From: Glebionis coronaria
Lineage: Eukaryota > Streptophyta > Magnoliopsida > Asterales > Asteraceae
Length of the DNA stretch: 64,000 bases
Direction: 5' to 3'
NCBI GenBank assembly: GCA_025667525.1
Contig: CM046876.1
Span: 571,017,469-571,081,468, forward strand
The notes below the pieces were generated by a model. The model was not told where the DNA came from and did not search any database. It saw only the letters and a program-made list of their open reading frames with translations. Shown piece by piece: positions 10,397 through 22,561 of this stretch (position 1 is its first letter; every line of letters begins with the position of its first letter). Made by a program: the position numbers and the translations under genes.

Positions 10397-11235
10397 TTTA
10401 ATCATTCACACTTTAGAAACGTTTGATATACGTACAAGGTGACGTCAAAATGAGAGGTCTCTCTGAGTCCTGTGTGACGCCGCAACTTTGAGAATGTCCC
10501 ACTTCCCTTTTAAAAATTACAACCATAAACAATATTACAATCATTTTCTTTAGTTATATATACATTATTTTGTGCAAACTATCCAGTAATTCTTACGTTT
10601 GGTAGTAGTAAATAAGAAAATACATATTTTAGTTATCTTGTCATTGAACATTATATCTAAATACTGTCTTAACATGCCCTGATGATCAAACTTGCTTTTC
10701 AGGAAAAAATGCGAAGTCTTTGTTCTTGTGTTGCACGCTCTATTCTTAATCTTAAACTTGTCAACAAAAGTACAAATTGTTTGGGACTTTCTGTAAGGAT
10801 TAGAAAATGCCCTTGGATTGTTCAATAAACCAACGAAAAACATAAACTATTGTGTTCATAATGTGGAATAACAATTCACGTATTGTCGGAAATCTTTGCA
10901 AGAACAATCCAATATCTTAGGCTAGGTCTTGAAAAATTTTGTTTGAAACAAACGACTTTGTATATTGACGACCAATGTATTACTACATTAATTTATATTC
11001 CATGCCTAACTTGATGATCGTCTTTTTCAAGTACGTAGAGAATTGCATGTGCCCATACAAGGTCGTTTATCTATGTGAAAAGCAAAACAATACGGTAGCA
11101 GAGTAATTTTTATGCATGTATTTTATAAAAAGTTATTGGCAATTTGTCATACGAATGTAGGTTTAAATAATCGTACTCAATTGAAATCAACGGTACTTGA
11201 TCATGTATTACACGAGGTTTGAGGAATGTGAGACG
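10397..11235. other. Intergenic, nothing recognised
   Basis: AT-rich sequence between the MULE and the small copia element. Short ORFs here look random. Confidence 0.5.
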
Positions 11236-11240
11236 GTACT

Positions 11241-11559
11241 TGTAGTATTATCGACTACAACCTAGTTACTAGATGCGGATAACTCCGATCAAAGATGCAT
11301 CGAATCGACAGAAAAGAAAACCCACAAGGTATGTACCCTAATCGAACCGATTAGTTTAGTACATTGATAAAGAAGCGTTGTGAATCTCGTTCCCCCTCAT
11401 CTCCTTTTATAGAGATGAGGGGGAACCGACTGTTACATACACTACGGGTCGGGTTGGGCTTTGACACAGCCAACCGACCTTTATTTCTATAGGCTATTTA
11501 GGACACTCGATAACTATCCCCTAGACGCGACTTAGGCTAATAAAGACTAATACATAACA
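11241..11559 (-). repeat. 3' LTR of the short copia
   Basis: 319 bp, identical to 14009-14327 by eye. The sequence inside it at 11560-11570 reads AAGGTGAAAAT on the minus strand and is the likely polypurine tract. A minus-strand TATA box (CTATAAAAG, about 11404-11412) sits in the loop of a 12-bp perfect inverted repeat (11392-11403 / 11412-11423). Confidence 0.93.
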
Positions 11560-11579
11560 ATTTTCACCTTAGGCTTATA

Positions 11580-13999
11580 TTAGCCTATCCCAACACTCAG
11601 CAGCTCCAAGCAGTGTTGTAACTTGCGTCCAGGTACCACCTTCGTCAAGGCATCCGCAGCATTGTGTTCAGTACACACCTTCAGAACTTCAGCCGTCTTT
11701 GCATCCAAGACTCTTCTGATAAAGTGATAACGCACATTGATGTGCTTAGTCCTATCATGAAAAACATGATTCCGCGATAAATGAATCGCACCCTGATTAT
11801 CACAATTAACTGCAATAGTGTTAAGCTTCACGCCTAACTCTTCCAAGAATCCCCTTAGCCAAATAGCTCATTTCACAACCTCCGTAAGTGTCATATACTC
11901 CGCTTTAGTTGTCCACAAAGCCTCCTTGTGCTGCAACTTAGCTTCCCAGCTCCTCGCACATCCATGTATCAGCAACCCGTACCTTGTGATTGATCTACTC
12001 ATGACAGTGATCGATCTCCCCATGGTGTAGTCAAAATCCACAAAAACTTGTACGTATGTCTGTAATCCACGATCAAACCTATCCAACATACTCACATCTG
12101 CAGATGCTATGTCAGGTCTCGTGCAGACCACCTGATACTCCTGGCTTCCAACCGCATATATATATGACCACTTACTATTCTTTACCACATCACAGTCCCC
12201 TGATAGACTATCCTCCAACGACAGTATGGAGTGTCCCTTCAACAAAGTCTGTACCAACTTTCTGTTGTAAAACCTGGACTGTGACACCCTCAGAGTATTA
12301 CCACTCCGATTCCTGATGATCTTAATACCAAGTATATTTCCCTTTGCTTTAACCAGCAAACCCTTGGTAACCGAGATCTCAGCCTTGCATCCGCAAGAAA
12401 ATACCATACAATCTATATAGAGAAATAGATGTATGAACATACCTGGTGTATCCTCCCAGTAATAACCGTATCTGTCGTCACTGCTTTTCCTGCAACCGTT
12501 GCTGAGCACATGCACATCTAACCGAGTATCCATTTCTTCCTTCAATCCAGTCATCCACTTGGAAAGAACCTCACAAGCAACTCTATCATTGAAATTCAAT
12601 GACTCGTGTGCATATATCTTCTTCACTACAGCAACTGAAAAAGTAGTATCATTACTGTCTTCTCTATACTTGAATAGTTCCCGTGCTAAGTGTTGCTCCC
12701 TATCTCGTGCTAGATGATAGTATATCAAAACTTGAGTTTGCACTTTCTTTGAAACATCTACATGATCAACATTCCCCTGAGGTTCCACCTCAAATGCATG
12801 ATCCTCCCGATATTCCACCTCAAACTCAACTCCTTGCAACACCTGCACTGAACTTGTACATACACCAGAACCAATGAAAGTTTTATTGTATTGCCCACTT
12901 TCATTGAAACTCATATTCCTGTAAAGCACTCCCTTTGAAGTAACGTCATCTAACCTCCAAAGTTGATCAACATTCATACCTTTACGGTATCCCAGGAATA
13001 TGCACTTGAACTTAACCGGTTCAAGCATCCTTTGCTCAATACTAGCAAGCCAACCAAAAACGGCAAACATATCTATAGTCTTCTTGAATCCAATCGCTGC
13101 TGATGGTGACCTATTATCTAGATATGTAGACATGGTTGTATCCTCTGTCCAAAAAACCTTGGACAGACCAGACTGAATCAGAAAAAAACGTACCTTATCC
13201 AAGAGTGTCACGTTTGTCTTCTCAACCAACCCATTCTGTTGCTGTAACCCTGCAACATCCAAATGTTTGGCGACCCCACTCTTCATACATTGTTGTGTAG
13301 ACTTCTGATTACAAGAATCAAGAACATCACATGTCTTGATCTTCCACCCAGTCTGAAATTTTCCTAACTGCTTCCTACCCTTCGTTGTCTTCCCGGTCAC
13401 AGCATGACCATTCAGGGTATATACGCAATTAGCCCTTCTGGTTCCTGATAGTACCACCAGTGAACCCTTTATAACCTTGATCTTGCCCGACTGCATCTTT
13501 ACGGTAAAACCCTCTTTTTCAAGAGTGCCCAGCGATATCAAGTTTCGTCTTAATTCCGGAACATACCTGACGTTGTCCAACACGAAAGTTGATCCATCCC
13601 TCATTCGTACTCGAACCTTTCCTGTCCCTCGTACACGACATTCCCTACCATCACCTAGTAGTACATTACCACCGTCATACTCCTTAAAATCAACTAAGTA
13701 ATCTCTCTTGTGTGTCATATGGTATGAGCCCCCTGAATCCATGATCCAGTCAAAAAGTTCATCAGCACTCATAGCCATCATAACATCAGCATTGTCATAC
13801 CCATCAACTCCAGAACCGGATACCTGATCTTTACTCTTGACAAAACCTTGAGATTTCTTGTGATTATACCTGGGACAATCCCTCTTCAAATGATCCTCAG
13901 ACTGACATATATAACACCTGAGTTTGTCGGTTCTTTGTAGTCTCTCGTGTTCGCTACTTGTGTTCGATACAAGTCTTGAACCTTCTTTAACCTTGCTCT
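11580..13999 (-). pseudogene. Deleted copia gag-pol polyprotein
   Basis: One minus-strand frame runs from the PBS to the RNase H end, broken only by a TGA at 11868-11870. Order: CYICQSEDHLKRDC zinc knuckle (13875-13916), protease-like WIMDSGGSYHMT then NVRYVPELRRNLISLGTLEKEGF, a short integrase remnant (QQQNGLVEKTN), integrase C-terminal region (CIFLGYRKGM), a shortened RT where the YIDD box reads YIDC, and RNase H end (NCDNQGAIHL ... TKHINVRYHFIR ... ADALTKVVPG). There is no ATG: the frame is open from the PBS through a gag stub, so the normal gag start is deleted. Deletions have kept the frame. Not functional as RT (catalytic Asp lost) by sequence. Confidence 0.85.
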
Positions 14000-14006
14000 G
14001 ATACCA
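13995..14006 (-). promoter_or_regulatory. Primer-binding site (initiator Met-tRNA)
   Basis: Complement reads TGGTATCAGAGC, matching the 3' end of plant initiator methionine tRNA, the standard copia primer. Confidence 0.9.
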
Positions 14007-14008
14007 CT

Positions 14009-14327
14009 TGTAGTATTATCGACTACAACCTAGTTACTAGATGCGGATAACTCCGATCAAAGATGCATCGAATCGACAGAAAAGAAAACCCACAAGGTAT
14101 GTACCCTAATCGAACCGATTAGTTTAGTACATTGATAAAGAAGCGTTGTGAATCTCGTTCCCCCTCATCTCCTTTTATAGAGATGAGGGGGAACCGACTG
14201 TTACATACACTACGGGTCGGGTTGGGCTTTGACACAGCCAACCGACCTTTATTTCTATAGGCTATTTAGGACACTCGATAACTATCCCCTAGACGCGACT
14301 TAGGCTAATAAAGACTAATACATAACA
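14009..14327 (-). repeat. 5' LTR of the short copia
   Basis: 319 bp; ends CTACA on the minus strand, two bases from the PBS. It carries the same TATA box and flanking hairpin as the other LTR (stem at 14160-14171 / 14180-14191) and is the presumed promoter. Confidence 0.93.
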
Positions 14328-14643
14328 GTACTAAATGCTGACGAGGAACCATCGGATGGTATTCATGTGAACGAGGTTACTAATAGTTACGGTTTTTACA
14401 GGATGTTAGCATGGAGTAGATACCGAGATTTGCGCCTGATTCTAAAGGTACGTCTTTTGCAAAAAATTTATACGGGTGAAAATGGTAGAAAACGTCCTAA
14501 CTTTCGTACATTTGTACGTAACTCTAACAGTGAATGGGATAAGCTGACGATCTCGATTGATTTCATAAAAAATACAACCGATTAATTAATATTTAAATTC
14601 GTTTTATGGTTTCTTTCTGTGTATTATTTCTGGATATACAGGT

Positions 14644-14957
14644 GTAGGATGAGCACAACAAACTCAAAACCGATCTTAACTAGAAAATCGGATTGGACTG
14701 GACCGAACTGGACCGAGCAATTTTGGTTCGGTCCTCGATGGGGTTTTGGACGAATTCGGTCATCGGTCCGGTCCGGTCCGGTTCGGTCTTATCAAAATCT
14801 CGTCTAATATGTCTAATAGGACTAGACCGGGCCGAGGACTGAACCGGACCAGACCAACCCGGACCGGTCCGGACAAGTTCGGTCCGGTTTCGGTCGGGGT
14901 TTTCGGACCATTTCGGTCCTCGGTTCGGTCCGGTCCCGGACCGATGCTCAGTCCTAC
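14644..14957. mobile_element. GGTCC-rich inverted-repeat element (MITE-like)
   Basis: 314 bp with ends GTAGGATGAGCA and TGCTCAGTCCTAC in inverted orientation and a 6-bp direct repeat ACAGGT on both sides (14638-14643, 14958-14963). The middle is a dense run of CGGTCC/GGACCG words that can pair with each other over long stretches. The superfamily is not clear from a 6-bp duplication. The 300 bases before it (14333-14637) show nothing recognisable. Confidence 0.65.
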
Positions 14958-15084
14958 ACAGGTGGCAACCTTATTATGGCTAATTAAATTAAGAAGACTT
15001 GAAGTAAATTTGGATTGGTTTAATTTATGCTTAACTCGTCTATCGAGTTATTTTTCTCCCAGTTTGATTCTATAAATGGTATGA

Positions 15085-16095
15085 GTGGTATACTTGAATA
15101 TGGTCCATGATTCATCCCTAATAACTCAATTATCTTGGAATAAGTGGGATCCGAATATAAATATATTAAAGGAGGATGTTGGTAATATTCGAGTTTATGT
15201 TAAATTGCATGATGTTTTTATGAAGACGTTTAGCAAGGACAGTTTTAGTGCGATTGCTAGAATACTTGGTATCCGTTGATGCTTGACTCTTATACAGCTA
15301 ATATGTGTAAGCAATCACGGAGTAGGTTCAATTATGTTAGAGCAATGATTGAGCTTCGTGCTGATACGAAATTAAAAGATACTATTATGATATTTATGTC
15401 TAAATTTAAAGATGGAGATTTCTACATGAGCATTGTTCGATCTTAATATGAATAGGAACATCCTATATGTTTGAATTGCAAGATTTTTTGTCATTTGTTT
15501 AATGAATGCCCAAAGACTACGAGATCAAATGAGGTAATATATGTAAAGAAGTCTAAGCAACCGGCTATAGGTGTACCTGTTGATCCTAAAACGAACTTTA
15601 AACCTAGTATTCAAGAATATAGAGTGGTCAATAAAAAGAATTTCAATTATGGTGGCGAAAAGTAGCAAGATACGGTGTCTTGTAAAGAAGTTAGCAACTT
15701 AATTCATTTTCCGTTTATAATGATGATGATTTGGGTTCGACTAGAAAAATTCCATGTTGGGTGATTCAGGGAAACAGTCAGGACGCGCTGATAGTATTCC
15801 TTTGTGGACACTAGTTAACGTTGATTAGTGAGAAAATTGCCAATGTTGAAAGAAGATTGTTTAAGGACAATTTACTTTTGTGGATAATGAAGGAAGTTTG
15901 GTTCTTAGAAAAATTGTTAAACTTTTAGGTGAGCTTAATCATAAGGATGTAGTTGAACATGTGGATAATAATATGTCAAAATTTCTAGCTGCTAAAACGT
16001 GTGATGTAAGATATGTGACTAATAGTCTGTGGAAACAACAGAAAGATTCTTACAAGTTAAGAATGCTGATGATAACTACGATCCATACGATAATA
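15085..16095 (+). pseudogene. Retroelement zinc-knuckle protein pseudogene
   Basis: Fragments in changing frames: WNKWDPNINILKEDVGNI then VYVKLHDVFMKTFSKDSFSA, then MIELRADTKLKDTIM, a decayed knuckle CLNCKIFCHLFNECPK, then EGSLVLRKIV ... VDNNMSKFLA. This order resembles a DUF4283-like plus CCHC protein family that I recall as very abundant in Asteraceae repeats. Several stops and frameshifts make it dead. Family recognition is from memory. Confidence 0.65.
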
Positions 16096-16183
16096 ATATG
16101 TAACTTTGTAATTGTTTAATGTGTTTTTTCCTCATAACACGTTGTTTGCCTTTATTAGAAGAAGAGATATGCAATTCATCTAA

Positions 16184-16373
16184 GGGGGTGTTTCTTTTTT
16201 CCACTAAATTGTATGAGTAGGGAAAGAAGTGGGCCAAGCATTATTTTAATATTAAAATTTTGTTAAATCTTCCATATGTACAAGGGATATAAAGCCTCTC
16301 CCTCCCCATTATGATGTTATAGTGAATGTGGGATCCACCTTCCATATCAAGAAGGAAAAAAAGAAACAAAGCC
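16184..16373. mobile_element. Tourist-like MITE (PIF/Harbinger)
   Basis: 190 bp, ends GGGGGTGTTTCTTTTTTCC and GGAAAAAAAGAAACAAAGCC, flanked by TAA on both sides (16181-16183, 16374-16376). TAA duplication and G-start ends fit Tourist elements. Confidence 0.7.
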
Positions 16374-18185
16374 TAAGTCTCTTTTAGTTAGATGTTATGT
16401 TTCACAAAATGCAAACACTGAAAGTGTGTGTAGGAAATACGAAAGAGGTGGGACTATGACTTGTGAAGCGGTAACAATGACCTTCTTCAAACAATACGTG
16501 TGGACTTTACAATCATGCATTTTATGACCACAACTCTATGACGAATCATAACAATATTACTTATTTAACACTTTATAACTATATATCCATTTATATTATA
16601 ATATTTCAGCATTGTTTGTGTGTTTCACATTATATAATCTCTCTCTCTTGACTTTTGAATACTTGCTTTCCTAAAATACCCTTTAGGGTTTCTCAAATAA
16701 ATTGTGCACCATTTTATGTGGTTTAAACCTAAACTATTTCTGAGAACATACTATTTTGTGAATAAGTTTAAGCAAACTATTTTGTAATTCTAGCATTGCT
16801 CCGCACATAATCTAGTGAGGCCAGACCCTCTCTTTTGTTGTAGAGGTTGATATGACTATATCAAACTTTTAAACTTGAAACATTTCATAGTTTGATTATA
16901 AATACCAATCGCGGGTAGTTTGATCCTGTATGACTATTTTGATAAATTCTTGCCCGTTTATCAAGATGGTCGTACAAAACTTACGAACTATCCGTGAGTG
17001 GTTATTTAAACATCTTTCTGATCAATGCTTTGGTCTTCTGTTCAAGTTATGACTAAATATGTATTGACATCTTCATAATGCTATTGCTCAAATGATGGAC
17101 ATTTTCAAAATGCTGGTAACCAAAGCTCGGTCCTCAATCTACATCATCAACATTAATCATAAGTCATTTTATATGTCCAGTTGAAATATTCATTAAAGAT
17201 CATAACACATTTTATATGTCGGCCAGTTGAAATTGTCGAAGTAGGTTTTATATAATCGCGTCGCTGACATTCTCATTTAGGCATAATTACCATTTCAATA
17301 TTACAGCGTACATAGGAGGTTATTCATTTTGTAACATTTTTTCCTTGACCTTATATAATTTTTCTGTTAGAGATGATGTATCACAGGCATTTGAGAAGAC
17401 AGTACTAATTTTATAAAGAAGACTAACAAATATATGCATAAACTAATAAGTAGAGAGATATAATTAACAAGTGTAAACACTTTATTTTAATCTCTGGCCA
17501 GCAACATATACTTCTTGTTAGTTAGAACGATTCTGTATGGATGACCTAAACGCGATGTTCATAGACTACGTAACTTTAAAAAGATACGTTTGTTGACAAA
17601 TTACTACGGCGACTAACTATCTAATAATGTATACTCCACAGTTAGTCTCACATTTTTTCAGCACGACTTAAACCCACAACCATTTGATTTCGTAGCTTCT
17701 CACACAAAAACGCTACCTTTGGGTGACAAGTTATTTGGTTTATAACTTGAAATTCAATTGCAGATTATACACTACTAAAGATATTTCTAGCAAAGATTAA
17801 AGATGATGATAAATATATTGCATTTTATTAATCTTTAAGTAATTATCCATTAATGAAGTCTTGATCAAAATCTCTAAAGTCAGTGATTGATAGAAAATAT
17901 TGTTAAATGAGCACTATGAGTTTATGTGGTTTGATAACTAAGGCAATCGTTTACTTTTGATGCAAGGAACTTAGCTATAGATGGATATGCATGCATTTAT
18001 AAAAGTGATTAGTGTTAGCATCTAATAAACAATGATACTTGAAAAGTAAGTTTTTTCATTTACTTGACTACGGATTAATGATTGTTTCCCAATAAGGGTT
18101 TTGCCAATTTTCTGGGAGTCTATACAATTTTTGTACTTCAAGTAATGTACATCGATCTATTTCTCACTACTTATGACATTTTGAG
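16374..18185. other. Intergenic, nothing recognised
   Basis: AT-rich, no ORF or repeat that I can name. The part nearest 18185 lies downstream of the phospholipase gene and should hold its 3'UTR. Confidence 0.5.
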
Positions 18186-19481
18186 TCATCTAACCAAAAT
18201 TTGTTGCTCCTCGTGTTTTGTCCCGGACAACAGTCTTTTTGCTGTTGTTCGGAACGGACACGTGGAGCTCACGAAACCATCTACTAAGTGGAGATAGGTT
18301 TTCAAGTCGTGACATGTGGCGAAGTCGTTTTTGGTGAGGTATGGCGATGCGTCGCTACTTAGTCGTAGCTCTTTGCCCACATCAGCGTATCTAAACCATT
18401 CACTTTCATCAACTCGCTTTTGAAGCCATTGAGGCATCCCCGGTACTTGAATTCTTCTTTTAGTCGTGTCGTTGCTATCGTCAACCAATATTCCAGGGAC
18501 TTTCGTGATCACATCCGTTGAGTTCACAATTCTAAGAACTCGAGTGCCACTCTTTTCTAGCTGTGAACGAAAATTACGATTTCCAACACGAGGGCCTCCG
18601 AATGAAACCACGGTCACCATTGGTGAATGCTTACATGTGTAGGTTATATCGTAGGCAGTGAGCGTGGCTAAAGCCGCGCCTAAGCTGTGACCAGTAATGG
18701 TCAAGCTTAGGGGCTCATTGCCGTAAGTTTTCACAATCCTTGATATCTCTTCCCTCACCATATCTCGTAAACTTGGAGTGTCGGGCGTGGCGGATGTGTA
18801 CATACTTAAAAACCCTTTCTGCACCATGGCTCTTTTCTTTTCGGGTGTCACGTCATGAGGCATTGATGTTAACATGGCACGTAAATTCTCAATCCACTCG
18901 AGACAAGTGGCAGTTCCCCTAAAGGCAATCACCACATCCCTACGGCCTAATCTTGCAATCTCCTCCTCATCATCGCAAACAGCCACGTAACCAATCCAGC
19001 TCGAATTCGCGGATGTCCAGCTCGGACCCTTGTCGATCCAGCTCGGAAGCTGAACTCCACATGTGGCATGCAAATTCTTAGTCACCTTATACCCACAATC
19101 CCCTAATCCACATCTATCCAGCATTGAATCTTTTGAGTACTTACATGTACCGTAATCAGGTGACGACGAATCGAATTCAAAACTACGATAAGCAGCCTCG
19201 ACGAAATCTCCATACCGGAGTATCTCATGCCTAAGCCCATCATCCAAAGGATCAAGTAACCCTTCCCAATTCTTCATCCCTTGGTACTCTTTCCATTTCT
19301 GGCCCAATTTAGCCACACGTGTAGCGACTCTGGCTTGTCCAGAGTCGCTATTCCAAGAACTCCTAACACTTAGCTGTCGCTTCCGACAGCTAGTGCTAGT
19401 AGAACAATGTGAAATTTCATTAGTAACAAAACTTGGTCTCACTAAGTTGCATGGTTTAACCATGCCCATAACACTCTTCAT
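18186..19481 (-). CDS. Class I phospholipase A1, plastid type (DAD1/PLA1-I-like)
   Basis: 431 aa from Met at 19481. An upstream in-frame ATG at 19556 exists, but the TATA box at 19578-19587 would place transcription start near 19550, so the inner Met (MKSVMGMV) is preferred. Residues 1-55 are Ser/Arg-rich and low in acid, as in a chloroplast transit peptide. The lipase-3 domain follows: GDFVEAAYRSFEFD, WIGYVAVCDD, VIAFRGTA (oxyanion loop), GHSLGAALATL nucleophile elbow with catalytic Ser, STDVITKVPG with catalytic Asp, and YLHLVDGF with likely catalytic His. Class I enzymes release acyl chains from sn-1 of plastid galactolipids or phospholipids; DAD1 members feed jasmonate synthesis. The segment CKYSKDSMLDRCGL ... 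GYKVTKNLHATCGVQLP points to the PLA1-I beta/DALL side of the family. Single exon, no lesion, likely the only working host gene here. Confidence 0.92.
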   Translation of the reverse strand: MKSVMGMVKPCNLVRPSFVTNEISHCSTSTSCRKRQLSVRSSWNSDSGQARVATRVAKLGQKWKEYQGMKNWEGLLDPLDDGLRHEILRYGDFVEAAYRSFEFDSSSPDYGTCKYSKDSMLDRCGLGDCGYKVTKNLHATCGVQLPSWIDKGPSWTSANSSWIGYVAVCDDEEEIARLGRRDVVIAFRGTATCLEWIENLRAMLTSMPHDVTPEKKRAMVQKGFLSMYTSATPDTPSLRDMVREEISRIVKTYGNEPLSLTITGHSLGAALATLTAYDITYTCKHSPMVTVVSFGGPRVGNRNFRSQLEKSGTRVLRIVNSTDVITKVPGILVDDSNDTTKRRIQVPGMPQWLQKRVDESEWFRYADVGKELRLSSDASPYLTKNDFATCHDLKTYLHLVDGFVSSTCPFRTTAKRLLSGTKHEEQQILVR

Positions 19482-19577
19482 GATATATTCTTCTTTATTG
19501 TTTTTTGGATTTGTATATATATTGGAGCTCGAATACAAGCTAGAGTTGACACACACTAGGATGGATGTTAAAATGGC

Positions 19578-19587
19578 ATTTTATAGG
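19578..19587 (-). promoter_or_regulatory. TATA box of phospholipase gene
   Basis: Minus strand reads CCTATAAAAT, about 100 bp upstream of the chosen start codon. It is the only good TATA motif close to the gene on this strand. Confidence 0.55.
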
Positions 19588-19639
19588 TGTTGGGAGAGAA
19601 AAGTGAAGTTTAGGACGGTGCCAGGAAAGGTTAGTTGAG

Positions 19640-21429
19640 TCTGAGTATATGTGTAATGTGTATATGTGCTTTTTGTGTATTTCGTTTTTATTAAATTTTT
19701 GAAAAATATGAGATGAAGAATGTTGACCGGGGCCCATAAAAATATTATAAAAAAGTGAACTAAAATGACAAATTTAGAAGCTAAAAAGACCTCTCCGTCC
19801 ATAATTTTTAGATGGAAATAAGCCACACATGTGTTCACGTGCAAGTCACACACCGCGTTAATATTCAAATGTAGAAAATTAAGCTAACTTTTTAGTAGCT
19901 TTTTATACAATAAAGCATGATTTTGGTCAAAAATTACGATCTAAATATTACTGATGTTTAAAAACTCGGGTTAATCTGATCGGTTGGACCGTGAGTCAAT
20001 TGAGTAACTAAAAGCTGTTTTTGGTTAAAAAAGACGATCGAATTACCGATTGAACTGTGACATGACGACTTGATTAAATCAATAAAAAAACGGTTTTTAC
20101 ATATTAAACATAATAATAATATACCTGATGAAATATTGAAACTCTCAATGTTAGGGGTGGAGCGAGTGGGCTTCTGAAAATGCACGAAAACCCCAAAGAT
20201 TTATTTAGCTTATAGATATTTTTTTCAAAAACGTCAATTTCAAAATGGCCTTTAATTATGAGTTTATCAATGACTCATAATTAAACTAAAGTTTATATCA
20301 ACTAACTTGTCATGTTGAATTTACTTGATTATATTTATCAATGACACATCGCATTATGTACGCATGACCAATATATAATTTTTTTCATAAAAATTCAAAT
20401 TAGCTGTAAAGATGGTTTGATCAATTTTATTGCTAATTTGAACTCTTATAAAAACATCATATATTTATGATGTGTACATAATGAGATGGGTAACAAATAA
20501 ACATAGTAGAACAGGTTCAACATAATAAGTTGGTTGTTAAATTATAACTTTCTTATATGAGTTCTTCACGACTTTGGTTTTAATGGTATGTTAGTTGTCC
20601 ATTAACCTAGAAGTTGTGTGTTAGAGTTTTGCTCAAGGCATTTGTAAAAATGTTGTATAAGATTGTGATAAAAAGTTTCCGTTTAAAAAGAAATGTTTGT
20701 CATTACTCATTACGTGGAGTATATAACAAGCTTTAGTTATGAATCATTTTGTCATTACAATAAATTTAACTAGTTATTTCATACGCATAGCAAGTCTAAT
20801 TTACTAAAAGTTTCCATTTTTACAATGCTAGCAAAGTGAATACAAATCTTGAGTTGTAAACGTAATTTCTAATTAATCGCATGACATGGCGATCATTGTT
20901 ACTACAATTGATAAAAAAAACAAACCCACATAACCTATTATTATAGGTATACCAGTAATATTTCTTATATTAAAAAGTCAAATGTCTCGCAATCAAATAT
21001 AACCTATTATTGAATTATTTGGAGTTCAAATCAGGGAAACATATGAAAACACTATTTTATGTCAAAAACACGTAATCATACGTGATGATGTGTAGTATTA
21101 TTATAATTATAAATGTTATGAGTGAATTTTATGTACACACACATTAAAAAATGTCTTATTGTTAGTTAGAATGAACTCACTTCACGAGTTCACTCTGCAT
21201 ATACGAATAACTAGTTGGCATACTTATTATGTTTCTGCTTAATTTATGAGTTACGATTATTACGTGTCAGGTCATAGAATCTCCTATCATGTCTACTAAT
21301 CAAAGATTAATACATCACAATGAACAAAAACACTAATGGAGTTATGCCAGGCTCGGGTTTTATAATCGGCTACACACTCTTTAAAATTATTGAGACATTT
21401 TAAATCGTGTATCAAACAATTGTACTATA
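19640..21429. other. Intergenic, nothing recognised
   Basis: AT-rich upstream region of the phospholipase gene. No intact ORF or clear element was found. Confidence 0.45.
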
Positions 21430-22076
21430 ATTTTAACTATGGATGACACCCGTTGGTAATGGGTATGGGTATATCAAACCCGTCACCTACCCATGTAGAC
21501 TTTTTAAAACCCATCACCCACCTGTCACCCACAAGTGGGTATAAATTTCTACCCATACCCATACTCGTGGGTATTTGTTATCCGTGGGTAAACCCATGGG
21601 TTAATGCATTAAAACAAAATCACAAAACCTTGATATGTATGTAAACTAGCTATTAAAATGAGTAATAAGACACCAATCATTTTTTCAAATATCAAGTTTA
21701 CAAAATACATAAACATGTGTCTCAAGTTCACAAAAGACGTAACAAGTATATGTGAATTATGACTATGGAAGAACTGTTATTTATTAACACAAGGGAGGAA
21801 CTCGGAAGTGTGGATTATACATAAATATATATTTGATTATTGGCTTCTTCATATTGTCTGTTTAATCTCGAGACACCAACAAACTGTTAATTTTAGATGG
21901 GTTAATGGGCACACATAGGGTATTTTAATGGGTATACCTACGGGTATATTAACGAGTATACCCGTGGGTATTTTAAATGGGTATCATGGGTTTAGCTATG
22001 ATGGATATGCTATACCCGTCACCCACCCGTCACTCACCAATGGGTATAAGTTTTCACCCATACCCATACCCGTGAG

Positions 22077-22553
22077 TACGGGTGTGATTCGGGTTGACCC
22101 GGTCGGGTTCGGGTCAACTCGGGTCGGGTCAAGTCGGGTCAAGGGTAAAAAATATATAACCCGAACCCGAGCCTAATTAGAACTCGGGTCACTCGGGTTC
22201 GGGTCAATTCGGGTCGGGTCAACTCGGGTCGGGTCAACTCGGGTTCGGGTCAACCCGAGTTTGAAGAAAAGGTGTAAAATTGGCCTAATTTTGTACTAAA
22301 ACAATGTAAAAAGTCTAATTTTAGTCGGGTCAAGTCGGGTTGGTCGGGTTCGGGTCAACTCGGGTCGGGTCAAGTCGGGTCAAGGGTAAAAATATATAAC
22401 CCGAACCCGAGCCTAATTAAAACTCGGGTCAATTCGGGTCAACCCGAATTGACCCGAATACGCTTTTGGACCCGAGTGACCCGACCCGAATATGATTATT
22501 CGGGTTCGGGTTCGGGTCGGGTTCGGGTCGGGTCAACTTTTTTGACACCCCTA
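22077..22553 (+). mobile_element. Nested hAT-like element 1 (GGGTCGGGTT-rich)
   Basis: 477 bp, ends TACGGGTGTGATTCGGG and TTTTTTGACACCCCTA, flanked by the 8-bp word CCCGTGAG (22069-22076, 22554-22561). Mostly repeats of GGGTCAACTC and GGGTTCGGGTC and their complements, with an internal near-duplication (segments from 22115 and 22350). Confidence 0.7.
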
Positions 22554-22561
22554 CCCGTGAG

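Larger units (their letters stand above)
11241..14327 (-). mobile_element. Short copia LTR retrotransposon, internally deleted, recent
   Basis: 3087 bp, flanked by a 5-bp target duplication GTACT (11236-11240 and 14328-14332). Both LTRs are 319 bp and identical by eye, begin TGTTATG and end CTACA on the minus strand, so insertion is recent. The PBS lies 2 nt inside the 5' LTR. Most of gag and large parts of integrase and RT are missing, so it must move with help from another element if at all. Confidence 0.92.

Noticed and set aside
10565..10843. 92-aa minus-strand ORF
   Set aside because: No motif, no promoter context, AT-rich; length expected by chance.
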